DNA of 64,000 nt from Lycorma delicatula (GCF_047948215.1 NC_134455.1:164654575-164718574), one strand, 5' to 3'. Positions 1 to 11,560 are shown, counted from the stretch's first letter. Notes: generated by a model not told the origin, from the sequence alone. Program-made: numbers and translations.

Positions 1-671
1 GATCAGAATTTAGTTTTAATTGTATCATTTTTCTTGTCTTATTAAACTTTTTAAAATGATATATCAAATGACCATTGGTCCTATTTGAAATTTGGTAGTT
101 ACCTGTGCACAAAAATAAAAAATAATGAAATATATGTTCATCGAAGTAGCCCCTCTGTAAAATGATGAATGCCTCAAACCACATCCAGTTATCTCTATTA
201 TAAAAAACTTTGACGTGGTGGATGGGTGTCTAAGTTACTTTACAGCCATCCAGTATATCATTACAGGAAGTAAAATCTTTGATGGTACCTAAAATAATGT
301 ACTATGTGTAGTGAAAATTGTCATGGGAAAACTCTACTTTCTTTTTGAAAAATATTTTGAATTAGGAACTTATACTTCACCTTCATTCTGTTTCTATACT
401 GGCTGTCTTGTAATCAAAGAAAGGTAATTGGTTGATAGCATAAAAATTATGTAGTATCAGCTGACTGCTTTGAAATCTATTTTATGCCAGATTTCTTGAT
501 GTCATGTTTATGGAATATTGAGTTATTGAAATTTGAGTATTTGTGCCTCAGAACTAAATATTAAAATGATTGTAATATTTTTTTTCTAATGTTACTTAAA
601 CATTTTTTTCTTTAAATACTGATTGTTAATATTTAAATTATTACTGTAAAATAATTTTTTTTTTGTTTCAG
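1..671 (+). other. chinmo: Intron (3' part) upstream of the first visible chinmo exon
   Basis: AT-rich DNA with no coding signal that I can support. It ends in a T-rich tract and a TTTCAG acceptor at 666-671, directly before an open frame. It is therefore read as the 3' part of an intron whose donor lies outside the window. The gene's start codon and the bulk of its BTB domain must lie further upstream. Confidence 0.6.
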
Positions 672-1136
672 CCGAATGAAATGCCTGGTGTAATTGAACT
701 CTTTGAATTATTGGAGATCAAATCTGAGTTATGGGGTGGTAAGCCAGTAACAGTGCCTAAAGACAATGGACCACCTGACACAGAACAGAATCAGAAAGAA
801 TTAGATAGACGGACAGCTGATTGGAGTCCACAAAAAGGGGTTGAGGGGGAAAGCAGTAATGCTGGTGTTAGTGGTAATTCTGGTGCAGTGGCTGAGTGTA
901 GTGCAGTGATTGTAAAACGTGAATTAGATGATGACACAAACTCAGACAGTAATACTAATTCAAACAATAATAATAATAATAACAATAATAATAATAGTAG
1001 TAGTAGTAATATTAATATGCAGACTTCTAACAGAAGGAGACGTAGGAGTTCCTCAATACCAGTTAACCTTTCTATTAGCAGTAATACAAGCAGTGTAAAT
1101 GTGAACTCTCCTGGATCTGACAGGGAATCATCACAT
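672..1136 (+). CDS. chinmo: Internal coding exon of chinmo-like BTB-zinc-finger transcription factor (Asn/Ser-rich linker)
   Basis: Open 155-codon exon beginning at CCG after a TTTCAG acceptor and ending CAT|GTAAGT, a textbook donor. Both edges are on codon boundaries (phase 0). The first residues (PNEMPGVIELFELLEIKSEL) look like the region just after a BTB domain. The rest is low complexity: a tract of about 11 Asn encoded by AAT/AAC (roughly 963-1000), a Ser run, then a basic cluster NRRRRRSSS (about 1029-1055) that could serve nuclear import. In BTB-ZF proteins this segment is the variable linker between the N-terminal dimerisation domain and the C-terminal DNA-binding fingers. The exon joins in frame to the one at 13906. 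The ATG inside it is not the gene start. The gene name rests on the zinc-finger exon, not on this one. Confidence 0.78.
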
Positions 1137-1166
1137 GTAAGTAATATTTTCATTTAAATTTAAGAT

Positions 1167-1197
<31 letters not shown>

Positions 1198-1221
1198 TTA
1201 TTTTTCTTATTTATATTCCAT

Positions 1222-1381
<160 letters not shown>

Positions 1382-2554
1382 ATGTATTTGGTCATATCTG
1401 TTTCTCTGGCTAAATTAATTGCAAAAGACCATTTAGCATATTAGATCCTAATCCCTTTTGTCCTGCATATTTTAAATTACTATTACTATATTTAAAAATT
1501 AATTTATTGATGGTTGCTCATTCAACAAGACGGACCAGTTTATTTTAAAAGGTTCTTTTTATTCTTTAAGTTTATTTGCCTTTTAATTGTTTTGGTTTTA
1601 TTTCTTTTGAGATATATGTTGGCTAGTAAAAACTTCTCCAGTGTAAAGATATTTGCAGGGAATACATCAAGTGAGAAGTATACATTGTAGTAAAAATAAA
1701 AAAAGGAATACAGAGAAAAAATACAAATATACTGCATCCAAGAATGAAATAAATTCTGGATTAGCTAGTAAGATGACAAAGAATAGAAAATTGGTTTAAA
1801 CATTTATTTTTTTGTGGATAAGTAATAGAAATACAGTCAAAAAAATTTCAATCTCAAATATAAATTATGAAAAATCTTTATTCTCTGTAAACTACTACAA
1901 AAAACACTGTAGAGCATTTTACATTTATTCATTATCTTCTATATCAAAAAATGACATTGTTTGCTTGGGTTGGTCTAGTTCATTGTTATTTTTGTATCAG
2001 AGGGATTTGAACCATTCTGTCACATTATATTCATAGGGTGCAACCATCTTTAGACTGCGTGGAAAATGTCACTTTCATTTGGAGGATGCTAGTTTATTAA
2101 AAGAAATTACTGATGCCAATGTGTAGGTAATACCTTTCATGTGCATTCTTTGTTGTTTATAATAGGATAACAGTATAGACCTGTTTAACTTGTTTGCAAA
2201 TAATACTGGAAATTCCCAACGTATAATTTTTTTATGCAAAAGAATTATGCTTCTTACTTGCGCTTTAAATATGTAATGGTTTAATATCATTTACATTGAT
2301 AAAATCAGTTTTTTGATTATTAGAATATGACTCCCTTTTTAAATGTGTAAATGTGCTTCCGGAAAATATTTTAGGACTATTATACATATCCTTCATAATT
2401 ACATTAGAGCTCACTTACCACTGTAGATAGTGGTAGAGCTTACATAATGTTTTGTATCATAGCAAATTGGTTTTGTTAGCAGTGAGCCATCATTGTTACA
2501 GTTTCTCTTTACTGTTAATATTAACAGTATGGACAAGATATATATGTACTTATT

Positions 2555-2712
2555 TAATTTAATTTATTATTTATTTACATAGTAACAACAGAGTTATGCC
2601 CTCTTCCAATTACTAGATGAATTTTGTAGCGTCAGAAAAATTCCATGCATAACCGGGGTTCGAACCCAGGACTTTCAGATGAAAGGCCAAGACACTACCA
2701 CTTTGCCACAAA
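2555..2712 (-). mobile_element. tRNA-derived SINE, minus strand (family distinct from the 300 bp SINE)
   Basis: On the minus strand the sequence starts like a tRNA: an A-box-like TGGCAAAGTGGTAG, then a TTC-containing anticodon-like loop, then a perfect B box GGTTCGAACCC (about 2656-2667). A short unrelated body follows, ending in an A/T-rich tail (AAATAAATAATAAATT). A promoter-bearing tRNA-like head plus A-rich tail defines a SINE. I could not find a target duplication, so the ends are approximate. It is not a functional tRNA because the acceptor stem does not close. Confidence 0.65.
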
Positions 2713-2879
2713 AATCAGCAATATTTCAGTCTTTGTTATTATAGTTTACCTCCTACATAGTAGCTCAACCAAGGAAGTTTCTTGTATTAATCAAAGTCAC
2801 AAAGGGAAAAGTTGGATGGATTTATGAATAAATTATTTGGAAAATCTTCAAATAACAAATCTTGGGTTAATGAAAAACA

Positions 2880-4701
2880 TTTGAAACTAAAGATATAAGG
2901 GTTAAACGAATTAAAAATATTAAAGGCATTAATTCTGAGGAAATTTCAAAAGAAAAAGAGTTAAAAGCTGCCAAGGTTTACCTAGCAATATTACTTAAAA
3001 CTAAGAAAAAATTAAAATGTTCTATAGATTTAGATGACTAAGGTTAATTGCTGGTGTTGGTCAGAAGGAAAGAGCTGAAGCTGGAGTAATTTTCATGATA
3101 AAACAATATAGCAAAACATCCTCCTGCTTGCATTCATGAATGAAAGGGAATATTTGATGGAATTAAAAAAAAAAAAATTTTATTCTAACTGACAATATCA
3201 ATGCAAGAATTAGAAAGGTAAAGTTTGATATGGGAATTTTTTCAGTCAAAATGGTGGTCTTTCTTTGATTGAATTTGCTGCTACTAATAATTGAAAATTA
3301 CTTATATATTTAACTGTTATGTACAATACACTTATATACTTTAAATGCAAGAAGATAGATCATTGATTGAATATGTTTTCAACAAGAAGATGTTGATAAC
3401 ATAAATTCTATCCATTTCTTACTAATTTCAAGACTGATCTTTAGGTTTACATTTCCATAGAAATGTTATGGAAAAGCTGACAAAAGAAGCAGATATTTTC
3501 CTTGTTAGATTATCCTATAATTTGGAATTTTATCAGAGATAACTGAATTAGCTGGTAACACAGTTTCCCATAAGCCCAAACATAAATTCTGAATGCTCTG
3601 TTAAGCCCATTTGTCAAAAATAGCTGAGGAAGTATTGGATTGAAGGAAGACTTATAATGGGAAAGCTTAAGTACTGGAACCAGATCTTGCAACAGTTGTT
3701 AAACATGAAAGGAATACACATTTGAAGTATTTCAGTTATTGTTCTTAATTTAATTATCAAGATTAAAGGTTACTTAAGTGTTCTAATTTAAGAGATAGGG
3801 TTGGATGAAAATTTTAGATGACATGGAGAATGATTTCATGGCCAAGTTTTTTTTTTTGTGTGCGAAAAATGCCCGGGCGTTATCATTGCCCATTGGCAAT
3901 GATAACATGGCCAACAAGTGAAGGCTTAGAAACACTAAAGCAATTCAGAGAAAAATAATGTATAGCCAAATCGAATCCCTGAGTGCAAATAGTTGGATTA
4001 TTACCAGTCATTATGAGCACAGACAATAGCTGCTGATGGGTGGTGAGGTTCTTCATTGTTGCTTTTAGAAATGATGTGGACCATATTTTTTGTAGAAGAG
4101 TTAGTGGCAATCCGAGGAAAAGTATGAGTTGGGTAATTCTTGGCTCTGATTCCATAAATATTGAATTATTTAAATATGACATTATTTATTCTGTAGATTT
4201 TTGGATTTTATTAACGATGTTGGTATTCATATAATCTACCTAAAAAGTGGACTGAGGCTGTGATTATTCCCATCTTCAAGAAAGGGTCTAGACTACTATG
4301 AAACTCACAGGAACCTGCCTTTAGAATGGTAGGTATAAGAGATATATCAAGATGATTGATCCAACCCTGTTGGAAGAATAGGATAAGTATATTTTACAAA
4401 AAATTGCTTGTACATGGATTGTGTATTTTCAGTATTAAATATTCTGGAAAACCATAGAGAAGATACAATGCCTTGTGATGCATAGTTTTTTATTGGGAAT
4501 ATTGGGAATGCCTTCAGTAGAGCTAATGCAAATGAATTACTGTAGAGTTAATAGAAGACAGAGGGAATAATACAACACTTAATTTGAGTTCTGCAAATTA
4601 TTTAAAAACATACTGGTGATTGGATTTGAGTAAATTCACTTACTTCAAATACTAAAAGTGAGACATCAAAAGGAGTCAATTAAGGGTGCTCTCTGTTTCC
4701 T
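2880..4701 (+). mobile_element. Decayed non-LTR retrotransposon (LINE), endonuclease and RT remnants, interrupted by a SINE
   Basis: Scattered + strand peptide matches appear in the order expected of a LINE ORF2. An endonuclease-like GVGQKERAEAGV lies at 3053-3088, then an NINARI stretch near 3194-3211. An RT domain-1 segment NLPKKWTEAVIIPIFKKGSR lies at 4233-4292, and the RT motif KGVN*GCSLF sits just before the SINE insertion near 4672-4700. Stops and frame changes are frequent, so no product can be made. The element resumes after the SINE at 5001. RTE/R4-like affinity is inferred from motif style only. Confidence 0.6.
3879..3906. repeat. Perfect 12 bp hairpin with 4 nt loop
   Basis: Arms GTTATCATTGCC (3879-3890) and GGCAATGATAAC (3895-3906) are exact inverted repeats around a CATT loop. 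The hairpin sits between the endonuclease and RT remnants of the decayed LINE. No function is evident. Confidence 0.9.
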
Positions 4702-5000
4702 TTTTTTCTTTTTCTGTTTAACCTTTCGAAACAACTGTAAAGTATTACGTCAGAGGATGAGTGAGAATGATATGTATGAATAATATAAATGAAGTTATAC
4801 ACGTCTTGTACAGTCTCAGGTCAACCATTCCTGAGATTTGTGGTTAATTGAAACCCAACCACCAAAGAACACCAGTATCTACGATCTAGTATTCAAATTC
4901 ATATAAAAGAAACTTCCTTTACTATGATTTGAACCTTAGAACTCTCGACTTCAAAATCAGCTGATTTGCAATGACAAGTTCACCACTAGACCCAGCTGGT
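4702..5000 (-). mobile_element. tRNA-derived SINE (about 300 bp), minus strand, with 18 bp target-site duplication
   Basis: Same family as the SINE at 44513-44814 but inverted. The tRNA-like head (A box TGGTCTAGTGGTGAAC as complement near 4981-4993, B box near 4920-4935) is at the right-hand end, and the A-rich tail (complement of TTTTTTCTTTTTC) is at the left. It is flanked by GGGTGCTCTCTGTTTCCT (4684-4701) and GGGTGCCCTCTGTTTCCT (5001-5018), an 18 bp duplication with one mismatch. The duplicated sequence encodes part of the LINE RT motif, so the SINE landed inside an existing LINE. SINEs are moved in trans by LINE machinery. Confidence 0.88.
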
Positions 5001-5075
5001 GGGTGCCCTCTGTTTCCTGCATTTTTTTATCTGTATATTGATACAGTTGTTAATAAGTGAAAGTTAATTGTAAAC
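5001..5075 (+). mobile_element. Continuation of the decayed LINE after the SINE insertion
   Basis: Directly after the SINE the + strand reads GCPLFPAFFYLYIDTVVN, the rest of the RT QGCSLSP..F..YID block that was cut at 4701. This shows that the flanking halves once formed one RT domain. The element then runs into an ATT-rich tract at about 5085-5130. Confidence 0.6.
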
Positions 5076-5084
5076 TTCTCATTT

Positions 5085-5131
5085 TTATTATTATTATTAT
5101 TATTATGACTTCTCATTTTTATTATTATTAT
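5085..5131. repeat. (ATT)n microsatellite, duplicated
   Basis: Two ATT runs separated by a repeat of CTTCTCATTTTTATT. The tract lies at the 3' end of the minus-strand LINE that follows, where LINEs often carry a simple-repeat tail. Confidence 0.8.
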
Positions 5132-6460
5132 CTTTTATGACCACATAGGATCACTTTAGTCTGTCCATTATCCAAGTCTCTGCGATTGGACTGTTTGGGC
5201 CTTGCAGTCTTCCCAGTACTTTTTCATACGTTCCGATCTTTGTGCCCTTTCTAGTGTTGAAAATGTTCATGTTGTGAGTTTTTCTTCTATGTGTGAAGCA
5301 AGTGTTTTTGTTCTTGATTTTTTTGCTTAATTTTATCTTATCTGTGATATCTTCTGTTGTAAGGCCAGTTTCTTTCAGATCCCGTCTTATTTCTCTGATC
5401 CATCTGCATGCTGTCTTGGTGTTTATTGAGTCGAGATTGTACTGTACGAGCTGTTTCAAAAGTCTTGAATCTTGCATCCTCATGATATGTCCAAAGAATC
5501 TTAGTCTCCTCTTACCCATGGTATCAGTGATGGGTTCTAACTCTTTGTACATGACTTTGTTGGGCACAATCCACCACTGCCCATCTTTCTGGTCCTTTTT
5601 ATTGATGCACGTTCTTCCAATTCTTCTTTCGATTTTCTGGAGTCTGTCTGTCTTGAATTGTTCGTTCAGGTAGAAAAGTGTTTCTGCTGCTTAAGTGGCT
5701 TCTGGTTTTATAACTGTGTTGTAGTATCTTACTTTTGCGTTTATTGGTAGGCATTTTTTATTGTAATGTACCAGGTTAATTTTGAGCTTTAGCTAGTTTC
5801 TTATTTGGATTGAGCTTTTTTCATTTAGGTTGTTTGTTATTATTTCTCTGAGGTGTATAAATTGGGTTACTATTTTGATTTTATTACCATTTATGTTTAC
5901 TTCTTTTAATCGTGTTGGATTTTGGAGCATAATTTCTTTCTTTTCAAATGATATTTTGAGGCCAATTTTTATTTGCATTGTTTTGAAGTTCTTATATCTA
6001 TGTAGCATCATTGATGTCATTTGTTAGCAGTGCCAAGTCATCGGCAAAACTAAGACAGTTTGTTTTGATTTTTCGACCTGTTTTTACTTTTAGGGAATAT
6101 TTTTTGAGCTATTCCCTCATTATCACTTCTAGAGCACAGTTAAATAATAGTAGTGATCACTTTTGCACAGTCCTGTTTTGATCTCATATGGTTCCAAGAG
6201 CTAAATTTTACCTTTGACTTAGTGTTTGTGAGGGTCAGTTTTATAATGTTTATTAATTTGGTATGTAGTCTGAGGTGTCGTAGAAATTTTAGTAGGAATT
6301 CTCTGTGAATGAAGTCGTAAGCTTTCTTAAATTCTACAAATCTTATCACCATGTCTCTGCTTCTTTTCGTGTTGTAATTCATTATTAGCTTGAGACTCAT
6401 GATCTGATCTGGACAGCTCCTCCAGGATCTGAAACCTCCTTGGTTTTGTCTCTCATTTTA
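5132..6460 (-). mobile_element. 5'-truncated LINE with RT core and C-terminal region, minus strand
   Basis: Read on the minus strand from 6440 downward: RT motif QGGFRSWRSCPDQIMSLKLI (about 6440-6380), then FVEFKKAYDFIHREFLLKF (6140-6400 frame), then the catalytic motif SFADDLALL with the Asp pair intact (FADD at 6037-6048), then KIGLKISFEKKEIM (5793-6020 frame). The C-terminal segment GKRRLRFFGHIMRM (5151-5567 frame) is typical after RT in RTE/CR1-type elements. Frameshifts separate these blocks and the endonuclease is missing, so the copy is 5'-truncated. Clade beyond LINE with RT plus C-terminal FGH motif is not certain. Confidence 0.8.
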
Positions 6461-7329
6461 TATTAATACCCTCTCATTTTTATATTAATTCGTTAGATAT
6501 CTTTCTATTTAGTAAACATGTAATTATATTGGAATCTCAGTAAATGATTTATTGTCATTAGCTGTCCATTCATTAGGCTTTTTGAAAAATAAGTTATATT
6601 TAGTTCTTTCAGCTGCCAAACTAAAGTACTGGCATTTGCCAGATTATTATCTTTAAGAGCATAGGTAGTGGTTGAAAAAGATAGTAAAGTAATAAAATGA
6701 AAAAGACTTATGTAAGTAAATATGTGTAGTCGTCACCTTTGTTTGCTGTTTCTTTTTTATGCTAATGATGTAAAGCAAACATTTGTCAAACTTCAGCAGC
6801 CTATTAGGACTATCGAACAAGAGACGCATCTTAAAGAACTTAAGAATAGAAACTGTATTTAAGTTTTATAAAACTATGATTCCAATTCTGCACTGTGAAA
6901 GGACCAGTTTATGAAATATAGTTGTGGTCTATTTTGGAGCAGTTGTACTGAACTAGATTTTTTTTTTTATAGAATATCTCATGTAGCTTTATTGTATAGA
7001 TATATAAATGTTCGTAACAGCTGAATTTGGGGTTACTGTACTGGAATTGAAGTTTTATGGAACAGGCCTTGAACACAACCCATTATTATTGTTAATGATA
7101 ATGTTAATCTTGGGCACAATTTATTAGTTTTTGTGATTAGTACTAGCTGGTCTGTTGGTTTAGTGTTTGCAAATGGACTTATGAAACTGTGGTCTTAAGA
7201 GATGAATTCCTGGCAAAATCCTGGTATTTTACTTTCCATCTGCCTCTTATCTCTGAAGAAAGGCAGATGATAAGATGTGTGTATCATGTTCAAAGTATCC
7301 TGCCCTACTAAACGGCATTTGAATGTGTG

Positions 7330-7640
7330 TCTGTATGTGCGTCCCTCTTAACTTAGCACCGGAATGTACCGATCACTAACGGAAAATCCAAATATTAATA
7401 CTTGTCTCGTGGTGGTCAGATGTATACTTGTTGTATTATTACATATCGATATATATGCGAAATATATATCGAAGTTTTGGGAAGATTTAGTACTTTTTAA
7501 CCGGATCCGAATTTTCAGACGAAAATCGAAAACGGTTGGTGCTAATGCTCGAAAAACTTTTTCGAACAGTTTTGACAAGATCGCATCCGCTCCCAGTGGT
7601 ACCCATCGGATAATAGTATTTTCAACCCTTTTTTAACCTT
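7330..7640. other. CpG-rich block of unknown identity
   Basis: About 300 bp with many CpG dinucleotides (for example CACCGGAATGTACCGATC, CCGGATCCGAAT, GCTCGAAAAACTTTTTCGAA), in sharp contrast to the CpG-poor AT-rich sequence on both sides. Short open frames exist on both strands, but I recognise no protein. It lies immediately upstream of the inverted-repeat element at 7667-8338 and may belong to the same insertion. A recent transposon insertion or a conserved regulatory block are both possible. Confidence 0.4.
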
Positions 7641-7890
7641 TTAATGCGTTAAATTTAACAGTAGTGTTAAAATTAAAAGTAATGAAAATATTCAGTTAAA
7701 TAAAAGCGTGGCGCAGTTTTTATAACAATGTTTTCGAATAAGTATTTATAGACATTTGCTGTACTTTAAATTACATTTTTTGTTTAATGAGGTTATTTAG
7801 TATATGTGTATACTTCATTTATCTGTAATAAAATAACTCAAGTTTTAATTCTTTGATGGTTCAAATTTGCACCGAGATGACCTTTAAGGG

Positions 7891-7894
7891 TTAA
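7891..7894. other. Possible piggyBac-type terminus at TTAA
   Basis: Read on the minus strand, TTAACCCTTAAAGGTCATC begins at this TTAA, and a CCCT start next to TTAA is piggyBac-like. No matching opposite end was found, so this is weak. Confidence 0.2.
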
Positions 7895-8054
7895 TAAGAT
7901 TAAAAATAAAAATTAAATATAGAAATCTTGCTCAAAGCTATTACATTTTGACGGTAATCTGAAAAATTATTATTTATTATCATTATTATAATTGTAATCG
8001 TACTTATGAATTCATTAAATAAAAATTCATAATTAAATGAAATGAAACTTTTAG

Positions 8055-8243
8055 CGTTCAATTTGGCTTAGATTACAAGCAGAATTCGAAGATGAACTTC
8101 AGCTATGTGAGAACACGTATAAAGAAACCGAGTGGGTGCATTTTCCCAGATTGTTACTTGTAGCTAGTCAGTCTCAACTGGAGAGGCTCCAGCAGACCTT
8201 TCCGCCTCCTCGCGTCGTTATTGAAAATGAAAATGAAGATTAA
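8055..8243 (+). CDS. Exon-like 62-codon open frame inside the inverted-repeat element (unrecognised)
   Basis: After ACTTTTAG at 8047-8054, an acceptor-like site, the frame from 8055 is open for 62 codons and ends in TAA (8241-8243). It is followed by AATAAA-type signals within 20 bp. There is no ATG, so it looks like a terminal exon rather than a complete gene. The composition is more coding-like than its surroundings, and the peptide is rich in Glu, Leu and Gln with a tail PPPRVVIENENED. A central stretch reads KETEWVHFPRLLLVASQSQ. I do not recognise the family. It could be a captured host gene fragment, part of an element gene, or chance. Confidence 0.35.
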   Translation, partial: RSIWLRLQAEFEDELQLCENTYKETEWVHFPRLLLVASQSQLERLQQTFPPPRVVIENENED

Positions 8244-8339
8244 TTGTTGTAAAAATAAATGATGTGTTGTGTTAAATAAATTATAAAAACCGCGCCACGC
8301 TTTTATTTAACTAAATATTTTCATTACTTTTAATTTTAA

Positions 8340-11300
8340 AATTTAATAATTATTACATTTATTTATTGGTTATTTATTAGATATTTATATAATTTATTTT
8401 TTACTTTTCAGTGCATTTTTATATTTGTTAATATATTATATTTTTTTGTTTAAAATTTTCAATTTGATCTAATTCTTATTTTTTACTTTTAAAGAGTTTT
8501 TCTAATTTGTTTCCTTTTTTTATTAATGTTAATATTAGTTTAATAAAAGCTTTTTTAAAAAATAATTTTTTATATGTAATCAAATATATTTTTGTAATTT
8601 TTTTTTTTGTATTTTTTTATACTTATGTAAAACATTATACACTCATTTCAGATCTTCCCAAAGAGGTGTGTCTTAACAAATTTTTTTGGAGGAACTTAAA
8701 CAATTGTAGATCAAGCCCATAGCAAGTTTTGTAAAAATTGAATGTTCTAAGTGTAATCCCCCATTATCATTTATTCAGTGTTTCCAGCAAATTTTCCAAC
8801 AATTAAAATTATTAAATATTTATAACCTCATATTTATTCAAAAGATGCATAACCATCAGTTGACTGGTGTAATCTAGCTTACCTAGCAACACTTGCTAGG
8901 TAATAGTTTTTTTATAATAATTTTTATATAATATTGTCACATTCCATACTTTTCAGCATATTTTTTTTTGTAGGTGTACAAATAAAATATGTGAATAATA
9001 CTAATTTCTGCCTTTTTCTTCCTGCAGTCATCAGAGTTAAGAATTGACATTCTTGAGAATTGACTTAATATGTTTTTTATTTATTTAACACGGGAAAAGC
9101 AAAGGGGAGGCCATTCAGTATTTTCAAAGAGTAATTTAGCTTTATTAAATCAATTGTTGAATCCATCTAGATTCTTTTATAGAGAAAACATAGCTCTGTT
9201 GTGTTTGCTGGGTTGCACTAGGACTATAAAGACCTTGCAGAAATTTTTCCTTCTATATTATTACCCCTTCCTTGAATATTTATTATTCATTATTAGTTTT
9301 GTACTTTATTATAATTATTTTTTTTGTTTCCTTTATTATTTTTATTATTTCTTTTTTTTGTTGTATGTTATGGTATTATTCATCAGACTCAGTTTTAGTG
9401 ATTGATATATTTTATACTTATATTATTTGGATAATTTATTCAATGGGTTGCTTAAGTAAAAATTGTTTTGCTTGGAGATGTATGAGATAATCTTCATTCC
9501 AAAAGTTTAGATTTTTTTAAATGTTCATAAAACCATACCCAACTTTAAAGTTGTTTCTAGAATAATGTGAAAAATTTTCAAATTACTTATTACTCACTGA
9601 GATGCAGTTTTCTACCCATCCATTTTCTATTGATAAATTTTGCATTAATCATTTCCAACATTTATTAAACAAAATGTAATAATAACCATATTCAAGAACC
9701 CCTGCAAATGTTTATGTGGAATCTGTGTATAAAGTACAAACAAATAAGGGTAAGAAGAACTGATTGACAGTCATTGCATTGGGTATTTATGTATATTTAT
9801 TCATGTATTAAATAATAAATATCTTTTACGGGTGTCCATAAGTGACCTCCAATAACCTCACACCTTAAGTAGGAGTTGGTATTTTTAACCAAGTGAAAAA
9901 GATTAATAAAACTGTTGTGTTTGTTCACGAACACAACAAAGTTATGTTTTTTTTTAATGTTAATAAAACAGCTGCCCATCTTCCAGAAAAGTTGTCAGAT
10001 TAACAATCTCAATTGTCTAAATTACAGTGGAAAGATAAGTAAGAAGTTACTCAAAACCAACAGCTGTGAGCAATATATATATATATGTAAAATATCTATT
10101 TATTTATATATAATAATCTGGAATGGCAGAATAAATAGCAACTGTCACCTGGTATATCTGCTTGTGTTTTGTTGCTTTGCCAAAAAGTATGTTTAAGATT
10201 GTTGTAACTTATGGGTGAAAAACTTTTAGTTCTATTTTTTGCACAGTTAAATTAATAGTACTTTATAGTGTTTATCTAAACTTCCTGATAAGGTGATATC
10301 AAATTGTTATTTCATTTGCTTATATAAAGTCTCATTAGATAGGTGTAGTGTGTCAGTTAGCACGGTGGAAGGGTCTTCATCAGTTTGTGTGGTAGCCCTT
10401 TTAATACTTGCCAGGATTTTTTAACTTTATATTTTTGGTATTTCTTATTATTTAATTACTATTTAGCTTCTAATTATAAGTTTATTAATAATATTTTTTT
10501 TTTCAAAAATACTATTTGTTTATGGGGTACCAGAAAAAAAAAAACAAATAGTTAATCAAAATTATGAAAGAAGCAGAAACATTACTCCACTACTAACTGG
10601 TAGTTGTACACCATACATAAAGCATCTCTTTGCATCAGAAAACTTTGCATATTGTATCATTTGTTTCATCTACATTGATTTACTGTGAGAACATACAAAA
10701 CAGTATGAAATAAAACATGTTCTGTGTTTAAAAGTAATAAAATATTATTACAACTTATATCTTATTTAGTATAACAACTACTCAACAACTCAATTTAGTA
10801 CAACAACAAAAAAGTACTAAATCAGATATACAAGGAGATGTAATAGAAACAGAATAAATGTATGTAGTATTTGTAGAGTGCTGCTAATATTAATAATAAA
10901 TTTAATGATTATTATTAAAAAAAGTAATAAACTACCAAACAAAACTAATTATAAATTCTGTTTCATTCACACAGGATGCTGCACTATAGGATCACTTTAC
11001 TGTGCAGTGCACAAAATTCTCAGTACAACTGTCATTTATATAATGTTAATCCTATCTTTTATTATTTTTATATTTTAAACATTAATTTATAAATTATTCT
11101 TAACAAAAGCGTAACATCATATTTTAATAGGCTCTCTTTTTGATAAGAATATATGAATTATTTATTTATATATATTTGTTTAATTTGATTTTTGTTAAAT
11201 GTCATAAAAATGTATGTAATTATATTTATGTATTATCCAATTGATCTAATTCAGTTACTCATTATCACATTATCTGGCTATGAAGAATAACTTGCTATTA

Positions 11301-11560
11301 TGAGTAAGTATAATCACAAATAAATTTGATATTGTGATGAAAAAATTTATTTTAATATTCCATAACATTTTGAGTCACGTTAGCAATTTATTAATAGCAA
11401 TTGTAATATCTTCAAAATATGAACACAAAGTAATTAAAAATATAAATACATAAAACACAAAAAGAATCACAAAATAATAAAATGTGCCCATATTATTGTT
11501 TCTAAGAGATTATAATATTCCATATAAAAATACAACTGGACATAATAATTTTTTTTTTTT
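8340..11560. other. AT-rich intronic stretch without recognised genes
   Basis: Long T- and A-runs and short chance reading frames. I see no domain, repeat family or conserved motif except the hairpin at 8879-8903. Confidence 0.6.
8879..8903. repeat. Perfect 10 bp hairpin, 5 nt loop
   Basis: TTACCTAGCA and TGCTAGGTAA flank ACACT. Intronic, with no other context. Confidence 0.85.

Larger units (their letters stand above)
7667..8338. mobile_element. Inverted-repeat element (58 bp ends, TTAA at each outer edge)
   Basis: The left arm 7667-7724 and right arm 8281-8338 are inverted repeats identical at 56 of 58 positions, including the GC-rich core AAAAGCGTGGCGC. Both outer edges read TTAA. The interior (about 556 bp) contains an AT-rich half and an exon-like reading frame (8055-8243). 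The layout fits a short DNA transposon or MITE. The TTAA edges recall piggyBac, but the sequence next to them (AATTAAAAG) is not the usual piggyBac terminus. No transposase is present. Confidence 0.65.

Noticed and set aside
791..1153. Minus-strand 120-codon Leu-rich frame
   Set aside because: Antisense of the Asn/Ser repeat in the exon.
2640..2712. tRNA gene
   Set aside because: B box is perfect but the acceptor stem does not close and an A-rich tail follows, so it is a SINE head.
9070..9490. 111- and 72-codon frames
   Set aside because: Composition-driven (TTT/TAT-rich) frames without domain or splice context.
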